Shown here: piece by piece, positions 1-10,101 of the stretch
Position numbering within the stretch: the stretch's first letter is position 1
Layout: the number at the start of each line of letters is the position of its first letter
Assembly: GCA_016946835.1 (NCBI GenBank)
Contig: JACVTC010000035.1
Coordinates: forward strand, 730,001 to 794,000
DNA: 64,000 bases
DNA from: Neocallimastix lanati (nom. inval.)
Taxonomy: Eukaryota; Neocallimastigomycota; Neocallimastigomycetes; Neocallimastigales; Neocallimastigaceae
Direction of reading: 5' to 3'
Translations under genes and position numbers: made by a program
The notes under the pieces: generated by a model
Told to the model about the DNA's origin: nothing
The model's input: the letters and a program-made list of their open reading frames with translations, nothing else
Database searches by the model: none

Positions 1-3000
1 TGATCTAATAAATTCAATTGGGCCTTGACCATGAAATTGTGGTTTCGATTGAAGTGAATTTGATGTAGCGATAACTGAAGGAAGTAGAATTGAATCACTT
101 GTTCTTATGATATTATCATCTAATTTTATTTTTTTTGAGACACTTTGTATAGTATTATTTTTATTTGATAATGATGATTTTTCTATTGATTCTTTTGAAC
201 AATTTTCATTATTTTCATTTTCATTTTCATTTTTATTCTTATTTATATTTTCGCCTTCACTTTCATTTTCACTTTCACTTTTATCTTCACTTTTACTTCC
301 ATAAATACCTACATTTTTATCTTCAATCTCTTCATTATTAGTATGTTGTATTATAAGAGGAATAGTAGAAAGAGAAAAAACAAAGGTTGTATTATTATTT
401 AAAGATTTATTCATCACAGGTTCTGTTGAATCAATATTTTTCATAGAATCATTATAAATAGTCTTGTTATTATTAATTGTTGATTCATTTTCAAGTGAAA
501 TTTTAACTTTTTCTTTTTCTTTTTCTTTTTCTTTCTCTTTTTCTTCTTTGGATAATGACTGTTCTGGTATCTTTATCATATCAGTTTGAACTTGATAATT
601 TTCAATAATAGTATCACCTGGACTTTCAGTCATAATTTCTTCAATAGTACTTAATTTTTTCAATAAAACATTTGAATTATTACCACCAATAGTATCTAAA
701 CTGGAATTAACTTTTGTGGCTTCTGTACTTTCAATAGACGATTTAGGTTCTTCTTTTGAAAGAATCTGTTTATTCTTAATTACAGATGGGGTATAGGCCT
801 CACTAGGCTTAGATTCTTCATTAATAAAAGAAATTTCCTTTGGCTTAGTATTAACATAATCTAACACTAATGATTTACTCATATTAATACTATCACTTTC
901 AGTAATAATTTCATCAGATAAATAGTCATTATCTTCATCAATGATAATATTTGTACAAGAAGGAACTGATGATGTCATAATATGACTTACATCAATATCC
1001 CTTAATGATGGAAGAGATGATATATTTTCGATTAAATTTTTATTATTTTTGAAAAAACCAGTGGAATGAGAAGAATTTATATCATCTGGATTTGAAATTT
1101 CTGCTTCTGAAGAAGACTCATTGACTTCTATAATTAGATCTTTTAATTTTGGTGGAGAAGCTTCATCGTTTAAAGATAATAATAATGAACTATTTTCAAC
1201 AATTTTATTTTCGGAATCTATATTAATATTAGAATTATTAATATTTTCATTACTTTGAAGAGTTAATTCTATAATTGGAATTTCTCTTTCTTTAATTTCA
1301 ATTGGTTCTATTATATCGATATTATCCATTTTTGGTGATAGTAATGGAGGTTCATTTATTTCTCTTGATCTTATTTCAATTGGATTAATGATTGGTGATG
1401 TAATTTTTAATTCGGGTACTTTTTCTTCAGAAATAATAAAAGATGTTTCTTCTTTTTTGGTGGATGATTGATTCGAAGAATAACTTTCATTATACGAATT
1501 TTCCATATTAACTATGGATCTTGGAATATTTTCAATAATATATGGATTTGAATATTCTTCTTGATTCATCTTCGTCTCAAAATTTGTATTTTCAATTTCA
1601 TTTCTAGAATTTGAAACCTCTTCAATTATTATTTTTGGAATTTCTTCATGTTTAACACTTGAAAAATCAGCAAATGACAGAAGGGAGGTTGACGAATTAA
1701 CAATAATAGATGGCCTTAAATCACTTTCTTTCATATTTTTTGTTTCTGAATGATTGCTATTATTATTATTAACATTACTTTTATTACTATCATTATTATC
1801 ATTATTATTATTATGATCAATTCTATGATTAATATTATTATTTTCAACATTATTAAGAGCACTTTCTATTTTATCTTTTTTATCTTTTAGATTATGATGA
1901 CCTTTTGCTTTATCTTTTGATTTTTTACTACCTTCTTTCTTGTTTTTCTTTTTATTTGATTTGGATTTATTTGTATTTCTGGATTGTTTATCATCATTTT
2001 TGGCTTTCTCACTTGAATATTTACTTTTTTTATGATGATGATGTTTTCTCTTTTTACATTTCTTTTTATATTTCTTACCAATGAAACTACTTGAACTTGA
2101 AGTACTAGAACTACTACTTCTTCTACTATAACTGAAATTATTTCCTTCCAATGATTTATCATTAAGTATAATCATAACGACATCTTTATTACCATGTTTA
2201 TTTTTATCTAAATATTTTTTAATAGTTTTATATAATTTTTTATCAACTTTATTAATATTATTATTATTATTATTACTATTATCTTTTGGATCAAGATAAA
2301 ATTCATTATTATTCGATAGATAATAACCATTTTTTGAAATTTTACTACTCTTAGAATTTGAACTATTGTTTGATTTTAATTTTGTATTGAAATATTTAAC
2401 CAGGGCAGGTGATAATGATTGTTTTTCTTTAACAACTAAATCTTGCTTGTTACTATAATAAGAAGAAAAAGAAGAATTTGAGGTCAAATTATTTGAACTT
2501 GATTCATTATTTGGTATTCTAATTAATTTATTCTTATTTTCATTTTCCCTTTTAGTATTAATTTGAATATTATCATTTTCATAACTTTTCGTGTAATGAT
2601 ATTTTGAAGAGATAACTGAAGATTCATCACTTTCTGATCTATTATAGTATTTATCATTATAATAAGATTCATAATTATAATGATCATTTGGAATAATTTT
2701 ATTTATTTTTTTGTTATTTTTAAAATTTATGGTTCTAATTTTCTTTTGTTCAATATTTTCTACTATAGAGCTATTACTATTTTTACTTTGTGAATCCAAG
2801 TTATCAGAATTTGAACTATCAGAATTTGAACTTAAACTTTTAAAACTCAATGAATTAGTATAATATCTATTATGATTAGAAAGTGCTTGAGTAATAATTA
2901 TTTCTGATTTTTTGTTATTCGTATTCTTCTTTAAACTCTTCATAAGGTAATCTTCTTCTATTCTTTCTTCATGATGTATATAATGATTATATTTATTTGG

Positions 3001-4083
3001 AATTGACTTTTTCATATTTTTATTTGAAGAATCAGAAGAACGTTTATCAATTTCATTAATATCATTTTTATCTTCAATGTTATATTTTAATTTTAATTCA
3101 TTAAAATTTGTTAAACGAGGTAATTTATAATTTAATATCTTTTCTAACCTTATTAAGGATTCACTTTCAGTATTTCCAGAATATTCAGTATTTATTAGAC
3201 TATTTGAATTAGAAGAACTACTTATTGGTGATTCAATATCTGAACTAGAACTTAAATAATTTTGGTTTTTATTTTTTTCATCATATCTTTTATTTTCATT
3301 ATTTTCTTCATAATTTATAGTATCAATAACTAAATTATTCTCCTTGTCATTTCTTGAATAATTACCTGTTATTAAATTACTTTCAATATTTTTTATTTTT
3401 GTATTAACAAAATTTTTATGATGATTTGAAATTTTATTATTTCTATTATCTTCAGTTTGGTTAATGAATGAATTATCATTGCCATTTAATAATATTTTAT
3501 ATGATTTATTAGTTAGATGAAATGAATTTTCTTGTGGAGAGTAAGATTTTATATAATTATTGTTTAATAGTCTATTCACTTTATTATTAGAACTAAATGA
3601 AGATGAGGATGAGGAAGAAGAAGAAGATAAATAATTATTGTTTTGACATTTAAAATAATTATTCTTTGTATTTATGGAAGATTTTTTAATTTTTCCTCCA
3701 AAATATTCAAAATATGAAGGATCATCATAAGAGTTAATATTTGATATTGAAATTGAATTCACTCCGTTTGGATTTATTTTTCTATTTTTTATTTTATTTC
3801 GATATAATATATTATTGTTATCATTATCATTATCAAATATATTTGAATCTTCATTAAAACTAAATCGTACACGTGGTTTTTGTAAATTACTTGATTGATT
3901 TGATTTTTTATTGTCATCTACAAAGTAAATATTGAACTTTTTAGAAGATGACGGTATTTCAATAGATTCGTTTGAATTTATATCTTGTTCCCGTGAATGA
4001 TTAAAATTAAATTTAGAATTATAATATTCCAAATTACTGTTGTCATTAGTGACAAAATAACCGTTTTTATAATTATTATCCAT
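1..4083 (-). CDS. Long Asn/Ser/Lys/Glu-rich protein, C-terminus outside window
   Basis: Reading the minus strand from the ATG at 4083 gives 1361 codons without a stop, running off the window edge at position 1, so the C-terminus is missing. The ATG is the first in frame after a TAA near 4147. I recognise no domain. The product is low-complexity: Asn/Ser-rich at the N-terminus, a serine run followed by a Lys/His-rich basic stretch (about residues 650-720, nuclear-localisation-like), a KE repeat (around residues 1180-1192) and an acidic Glu/Asn/Ser-repeat part (about 1255-1300). Most of it should be disordered. A 4-kb frame with no stop in DNA this rich in A+T is strong evidence for coding, and no intron is needed. 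The function is unknown. Confidence 0.85.
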   Translation of the reverse strand, partial: MDNNYKNGYFVTNDNSNLEYYNSKFNFNHSREQDINSNESIEIPSSSKKFNIYFVDDNKKSNQSSNLQKPRVRFSFNEDSNIFDNDNDNNNILYRNKIKNRKINPNGVNSISISNINSYDDPSYFEYFGGKIKKSSINTKNNYFKCQNNNYLSSSSSSSSSSFSSNNKVNRLLNNNYIKSYSPQENSFHLTNKSYKILLNGNDNSFINQTEDNRNNKISNHHKNFVNTKIKNIESNLITGNYSRNDKENNLVIDTINYEENNENKRYDEKNKNQNYLSSSSDIESPISSSSNSNSLINTEYSGNTESESLIRLEKILNYKLPRLTNFNELKLKYNIEDKNDINEIDKRSSDSSNKNMKKSIPNKYNHYIHHEERIEEDYLMKSLKKNTNNKKSEIIITQALSNHNRYYTNSLSFKSLSSNSDSSNSDNLDSQSKNSNSSIVENIEQKKIRTINFKNNKKINKIIPNDHYNYESYYNDKYYNRSESDESSVISSKYHYTKSYENDNIQINTKRENENKNKLIRIPNNESSSNNLTSNSSFSSYYSNKQDLVVKEKQSLSPALVKYFNTKLKSNNSSNSKSSKISKNGYYLSNNNEFYLDPKDNSNNNNNNINKVDKKLYKTIKKYLDKNKHGNKDVVMIILNDKSLEGNNFSYSRRSSSSSTSSSSSFIGKKYKKKCKKRKHHHHKKSKYSSEKAKNDDKQSRNTNKSKSNKKKNKKEGSKKSKDKAKGHHNLKDKKDKIESALNNVENNNINHRIDHNNNNDNNDSNKSNVNNNNSNHSETKNMKESDLRPSIIVNSSTSLLSFADFSSVKHEEIPKIIIEEVSNSRNEIENTNFETKMNQEEYSNPYIIENIPRSIVNMENSYNESYSSNQSSTKKEETSFIISEEKVPELKITSPIINPIEIRSREINEPPLLSPKMDNIDIIEPIEIKEREIPIIELTLQSNENINNSNINIDSENKIVENSSLLLSLNDEASPPKLKDLIIEVNESSSEAEISNPDDINSSHSTGFFKNNKNLIENISSLPSLRDIDVSHIMTSSVPSCTNIIIDEDNDYLSDEIITESDSINMSKSLVLDYVNTKPKEISFINEESKPSEAYTPSVIKNKQILSKEEPKSSIESTEATKVNSSLDTIGGNNSNVLLKKLSTIEEIMTESPGDTIIENYQVQTDMIKIPEQSLSKEEKEKEKEKEKEKVKISLENESTINNNKTIYNDSMKNIDSTEPVMNKSLNNNTTFVFSLSTIPLIIQHTNNEEIEDKNVGIYGSKSEDKSESENESEGENINKNKNENENENNENCSKESIEKSSLSNKNNTIQSVSKKIKLDDNIIRTSDSILLPSVIATSNSLQSKPQFHGQGPIEFIRS

Positions 4084-4147
4084 GAGATTATTACTTAAAT
4101 TATTATTGTTTGAATTTGCAATTTTTGTATTATTTATTATAAAATTT

Positions 4148-6407
4148 TTTTATATTATCAAATTTAATATACCATTATTGTCATTATCATAGTTATTAAA
4201 ATATGATAATATTACTTAAACGGAATTATATCTTTTTTCTTGATGTAATAAACAGCCAGGTTTATAATTATTGATACAGGATTTTTATATTTTATGAAAA
4301 TTTTATAATAATATAAAAAAAAATAAAAATTGAATTATAAAAAAATTTTTCTTTTTTTTCTTTTTGATGAAATATATTATTTGAAAGTTTATTGTTTTCT
4401 TTTTAATTATTACTATTATTATTATTATTATTATTATCAATTTTATTTCTAAAAAAGAAAAGTAAATAAAACACCTGTATTAATAAATATTTACATATAA
4501 TACATAAAATTCTATATAACTTTTCTTATACTTATTAATTTTTAAGGATTTGATTTTTTTTGAATTTTTAATATAATTTTTTAATATTGCTTGTTTATAA
4601 AATTAAAATTTTGTATGTAACTAATATATTTGAAATTTTTAAAGCAAAATTAATTGTTTAAAAATCTATATATTTTCTTACTTTAAAAAAAATTAAATAT
4701 ATATATATATATACTATTATTTTGTTTTCTATTGTTATTTTAGTTAATCAATTTTAATTATTTATTTAAAATTTAATTTATTTCAAAAGTTTGTGGTACT
4801 TTATGATTTTTCTATTAAAAAAAAAAAAATTAATAAATAAAATAATCTATATTTAATAATAATGTGAAATTTCAATATAAAGATTAAATGAAAAAAAAAT
4901 AATTACATTTAAATTTTTTCTATATAAATCATATGATATAGCATATAATTATTGAAACTCAAAATATTTCTTTTTTTTTCAATTTCTTAATGTATCAACA
5001 ACATAATATAAATTATAATCTATTCAAATTGTTTATATCTACTTTGAAATGAAAATCATCCATAATCCTTTTACATTTAATAATATAAAGAAAATAAAAA
5101 AAAAAAAATTATTGAAAAAAAGCTATTTTTATATTAATTTTGAAAATAGTTCAAATAAAATAATTTATTAAGGATTTGTATATTAATATAAACATATTAA
5201 ATTTATAATTATAATATGAATAATATATAAATATATAAATATATTTAGAATAAATTGAATAAATAGTATTGTTAAACCGCTTTAAATAACAGTTTAACTT
5301 TAATGATAATACATATACATTTTATATTTTATATATTTTATAATTTTTACACATTTTTTATATTTTATGTATTTTATTTTTTTTTGTTTAATGCTTTATA
5401 ATATATTTATATTAAAATATTTTTAAATCATTATAAATAAATATAATAAATATAATATTTCAACTTGTATAAATCAAATAATATATTTGCTTAGGTGAAG
5501 TATAACAATATATATATAATTTATTAGGGTGTATAGATGAATTCAATAAAATATAATATAAATTTATATATAAAATAAACTTTAATTTTATACTTTCACA
5601 TAAATAAAATAAAGTTGTAATACTCTGTCGTCTTTTTATTATATATAATCACATAATCACTATAAATATATTCAAATTCTACAAATTTATTGTATAAGAT
5701 TTTGCAATATAATAAATTATAATGCAATATATATATATATATTTAAATTAATCAAAATAGATAAAAAATAAATAATAAATATAAAATAGATAAAAACTTT
5801 TAAAAAATAAAAAAAAAATTAGTTTGTATTATTATTATTTATTAATATTTAAATAAAATTAAAAAAATTTTAATATATATATATATAAATACGTAAGTCC
5901 AATTTACTGAAATATATAAATTTCTTTATATATATTTAAATAAACATTTTTTTAGTGTCATTTTTTATCAATACATTTTTTATCAGTGATTACTATTTTT
6001 ATTAATAACTTTAATTATAATGTTTGAATACTATTTAATAATCCTTTTTAATATAATCCTAAATTATTAGTATAATTTTGAATTGTGAATTTTTATTAGT
6101 GTCATTTTTCATTATATTTTTGTTAGTTTTAAAATATTGAATTATCTCAATAAATATTAAATAGAAACATAATAAATAATTATCATAAGATGAAATGAAA
6201 TAAAATAAAATAAAATAAAATAAAAAATAATTTTAGAAATAGAATTAAAAAATGGAATAAACAAGAAAATATTAATAATTTACATATATTTAATTACTTT
6301 TATTTATAATGATTTTTATAAAGATTCTCAATTAAAATGTTTTTCTTTTTATAAATATAAACAATAAAATAAAATAAAAAATAATTATCTTTATAAACAT
6401 TGTTGAT
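4148..6407. other. A+T-rich intergenic region
   Basis: About 2.2 kb with homopolymers, TA runs and short AAAT/AAAAT repeats (e.g. AAAAT units near 6195-6225). It contains no ORF or RNA gene that I can support. It should include the promoter of the minus-strand gene that starts at 4083. Confidence 0.6.
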
Positions 6408-6422
6408 ATTGTATTTTGAATA
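6408..6422 (+). repeat. Target-site duplication, left copy
   Basis: ATTGTATTTTGAATA at 6408-6422 is repeated exactly at 6847-6861, immediately after the oligo(A) end of the SINE-like insertion. Confidence 0.85.
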
Positions 6423-6846
6423 GTCATCCAGTTCTTATCCTGGGTTGTTAAGTCGTTGGCTTATCATACCAAAGGTCTCTGGATCGACCCCCACAAGTAT
6501 CATATCTTCACGATTTTTCCCTTTGGGTTTTGCGTGAAAGGTTAGGGGTTAAACGATACTCAGGTAGGTATACTTTCTAAGTTTTCTATATTTCTAACAC
6601 TATTAGAATCCCATTGCGTAAGCCTTGTCTGAGAGGATTTACAGTGTCCAGCTCCTCTGGGATGGCAAGGACGCCACCTATAGTTGGCTCTGCTTTCCCT
6701 CGAGGATCGCGTAGGGTGCTTCTATATGGAGTTTCTTTGCTTATGGGGAGTTGAGAGCGTCGACGCCGTACCGGTATGGCAGTTAATCATACACCCATAT
6801 TACTATATGGGGAAGACCAAAGTCTTCAGTCTATAAAAAAAAAAAA
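6423..6846 (+). mobile_element. tRNA-like SINE with poly(A) end
   Basis: A 424-bp island much richer in G+C than its surroundings. It starts right after one copy of a 15-bp repeat and ends in an oligo(A) run right before the second copy, the signature of target-primed retrotransposition. The head resembles a tRNA: TTGTTAAGTCGTTGG looks like the D-arm of a class II (Ser/Leu-type) tRNA, an anticodon-arm-like TTGG..CCAA hairpin follows, and GGATCGACCCC (6481-6491) is a good Pol III B box. The A box (about 6438-6450) is weak. The 350-bp body has no ORF. It is therefore read as a non-autonomous Pol III-type SINE. The partner LINE is not known; the 3' end (AGTCTATAAA) only vaguely resembles the 3' end of the LINE at 49028-54083 (AGTCTAAA). 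Confidence 0.8.
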
Positions 6847-6861
6847 ATTGTATTTTGAATA
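6847..6861 (+). repeat. Target-site duplication, right copy
   Basis: Exact second copy of the 15-bp repeat at 6408-6422. Its first A cannot be separated from the poly(A) end. Confidence 0.85.
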
Positions 6862-7660
6862 ATATAAATTAATATATAATATATAATATTTATTTCTTAA
6901 TAATGATTTTATAAATAATGAATAAATATTTTTTAATAATCATTAATTAAATAATAAAATTATATAAATCTAAAATTAATAAATAAAAAAACTAAACGAT
7001 TATGGGTTTTTCTATGTATAGTTTAGTAAACTTTGTTAAAAAAAAGAATGTATTAATTTAAAGAAAAATAAGTATCCTTTTTCCTAATTTTGTTAATAAA
7101 ATTAAATTATCAAATGTTAGTCTAATATTTAAAAGTAACATTGTATAATTTAATATTTAGAAAAGATGTAAAACCACAGGCTTAGGTATTATGTAAAGGC
7201 AATATTACCTTGATGACTTGGGTGATTTAATAAAATATTTTAAATCACTGAATACATTATAATTTAGAGTGAATTTCCGTCACTGTTAAAATCATTATTA
7301 TTTATTTAAAATAGTTGACTTATGGGTATTTACATTATGTTAATCTAAACTAAAATGTATTGATAATAATAAACTTTCATTTTTACTATATATGTACATT
7401 ATTAAATACATTATTGTAATAAAATTAAGTCATAAATGTAATAAAATAAGTTTATGTATTTCTAGTGAAATGATAAAAAGTTACTCATTCTACTATTACA
7501 ATTATATATTACAAAATGTATATGTATACATATTATACATATATGAAATAAGATTTAAAATTTTCATATATGTATATATGTAATAAAAATGAATAATAGA
7601 TATTTTTTTTTTATTTTTATTTAATCACTGTTAATTTATTTTTTATTAATTAAAGAATAA
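6862..7660. other. Intergenic region upstream of RDS3
   Basis: A+T-rich spacer. It holds a perfect 9-bp hairpin near 7222-7248 (GTGATTTAA / TTAAATCAC) in a slightly more complex stretch (7160-7330), but no convincing gene. It should contain the RDS3 promoter. Confidence 0.5.
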
Positions 7661-7888
7661 ATGGGTAAGTGAATTTAAATAGTTTAGAATTTGAAAATAT
7701 AGTTAAAAAAGCAAAATTAAAAAAAAAAAATAAAAAAATAAAATAAAATTATAAAATTTGTGAATATATAAAAATAAAATTAAAATTTAATATACTGTTG
7801 AATAAAAGAAAAAATATATAATAATATATATTGTGGAACATTACTTAGGGATGAAACTTTTTTTGAATTGGAAATTGATTTAAAAATG

Positions 7889-7948
<60 letters not shown>

Positions 7949-9389
7949 TTAAGGCTTATTTTAATGAAAAAATAAAATACTAGTAATGACATTAACATTA
8001 GTAATAATAATAATAATAATAATAAAATATAAAAAAAATTATTAAATTTTGAGATTAAATTTTTATATAAATATTAAAATTGAAATTAAAAATTATTATT
8101 ATTATTATTATTATTATTATTTTAAGCATAAATTAAGAATTTTTAATAATAATAATGATAATAATAATAATAATAATAATAATAATAGATTCTTTAAAGA
8201 AAACTTATATAATTAAATTTTGAAGAGTTTTTTTTATATTATTAAAATTTTATATAAGAATTTAAATTAAAATTAAAAATTATTTTATTATTTTTTTTTA
8301 TTAAAAGCAATTGAGATTTCAAAGTATAATGTTGATATACTAATATTATTTTTATTAATATGTTTTAAATTTTTTTATTTTAACAATTTTAATTTTAATT
8401 CAAAAATTTAGCAAGACATCATCCAGGTATGTATATAATTAAATTAATATATTATATAATTAATGAATATATTAATAAAATCTTCAATTTGTATTTTATT
8501 TATTGAAAGATTTGATTTTTTGTAGAAAACAGCCTGGCATTGGTAAGCCACTCATTTTTAGATAATATTTTTAAATATATTATTATATGTATATCAATTT
8601 ATTTTAGTAATATGGAATTTAATTTTTTATTATATTTCAAAATAAAATATAATAATTTTTAGCCATTGGTAGAGTCTGCGAAAAGGTATGTATATATAAT
8701 TTATTTTATAATGAAAATAATATATATTTTATAAATAAATTTGAGAAATTAATAAAATTCTATGCTAAATTTCTATTTAATAATTCTAATTAGTGTGATG
8801 GAAAATGTGTAATTTGTGATTCCTTCGTTAGACCATGTACTATTGTTCATATTTGTGATGAATGTAACTATGGTAGTTACCAAGGTAGATGCGTAGTCTG
8901 TGGAGGACCAGGTATTTCTGATGCTTATTATTGTAAAGTAAGTATATTTAAACTTTAAATTCAAATTGAATAATATAAAATATAAAATAAAATATAATCA
9001 TATTAACAATTTTAATTTTTAATGAATATTAAAAGGAGTGTACTATTCAAGAGAAAGATAGAGATGGGTGTCCGAAAATGTAATTTTTTTTTCTTTTTAT
9101 TATTAAATAAATTAAATATATTAAATATTATATATATTAATATTTTATTTGAAATTTCTTTTTTAGTGTGAACCTGGGAAGTTCTAAAACTGATTTGTTC
9201 TATGAAAGAAAGAAATATGGTAAAAATTAATATTTAAATAATCTTATGAATAATTAAACATATATTATATCATAAAATATTTTTAAAATTTATGTTATAT
9301 TTTACTTTATAATATGCATTTATAATACTAATATATATATATATATATATATATAAATTTAATATCCTATAGGTTTCAAAAAAAGATAG
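7661..9389 (+). CDS. RDS3: RDS3/PHF5A-type SF3b splicing factor, 8 exons
   Basis: Small Cys-rich zinc-knot subunit of the SF3b complex of U2 snRNP; in this family it helps shape the branch-site adenosine pocket in the nucleus. Exons: 7661-7664, 8412-8426, 8510-8542, 8663-8685, 8794-8937, 9036-9079, 9167-9219, 9373-9389. The sum is 333 nt, i.e. 110 residues plus TAG, the same length as human PHF5A. Every junction is GT..AG and restores the conserved sequence: [58 protein letters not shown] and a C-terminus ending ERKKYGFKKR. All the CxxC pairs are present. The first exon is only ATGG followed by GTAAGT; it restores Met-Ala-Arg-His-His, which matches the family start. Intron 1 is 747 bp and carries an (ATT)n run near 7890-7947, the others are 80-160 bp. 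Confidence 0.95.
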
Positions 9390-10101
9390 TAAAGGTCAAG
9401 TTTGTTTTAACAGCCTAATAATATTACTGTAAGCGACTCAATAGTGAAAATAACGATTACTAAAAATGAAAAAATAAAAAGAAAATGAAATAAAAAAAAA
9501 TTTTTTTTTTTTTATTGTTATTTCACATTGATTTAAAGAAATAAAACAAACTTGACGTTAAATTTTTTTATAAATTATATCAGCCCATTTAATTAGAGAG
9601 AAAAAAAATGTATATATTAATTTATTTAAAGAAGCAATATTAAAAAAAAAAAAAAAAAATATTGAAAAATTATTTTTTTTTTTTTAAATAAATGAAGGAA
9701 TGAAAAAATAATAAAGGAGTAAAAAAATAAAATTAAAAAATAAAAAATTATTATAACAATTGATATTTTTATTTTTATTTTATTATTATTTTTTTTTATA
9801 ATATTATTATAATTTTTATTAATATAATATAATATTATTTTATTATATCTATAATTTATTTATATTTATATAAATTAAAATAATACTTTATTTATTTTGT
9901 TCTATTAATATATAAATGAATTCTATTATCATTATAAATGAATTATTTATTTATTTATCTAATTATAATATTAAAATGTATTTATTTAAAAATATTGTAA
10001 TTATCAGTTTTAATTAAAAAAATTTTTTTTTTATAAATTATTATTTACTTCATTTTATTTTATTATTATTATTATTATTATTATTTTTCCCTAAAAGGAT
10101 A
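9390..10101. other. Convergent intergenic spacer RDS3-SUA5
   Basis: A+T-rich 3' flank shared by two convergent genes, with several A and T runs (e.g. about 9640-9660) and a short (TTA)n at 10063-10085. Nothing else seen. Confidence 0.6.

Noticed and set aside
6423-6505. Functional tRNA gene
   Set aside because: The tRNA-like head lacks a clean acceptor stem and convincing A box, and the unit continues 340 bp to a poly(A) and target duplication, which fits a SINE.
7180-7260. C/D-box snoRNA (TGATGA near 7211, CTGA near 7248)
   Set aside because: No terminal stem around the boxes and no recognisable guide; the boxes are expected by chance.
7392-7583. 63-codon plus-strand ORF upstream of RDS3
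   Set aside because: Low-complexity Tyr/Ile/Lys sequence in A+T-rich spacer, no similarity recognised.
7780-7998. Minus-strand ORF with a poly-Ile stretch
   Set aside because: It lies inside intron 1 of RDS3 and is produced by an (ATT)n run.
8773-8964. Minus-strand 63-codon ORF
   Set aside because: Antisense shadow of RDS3 exon 5, whose plus-strand translation is unmistakable.
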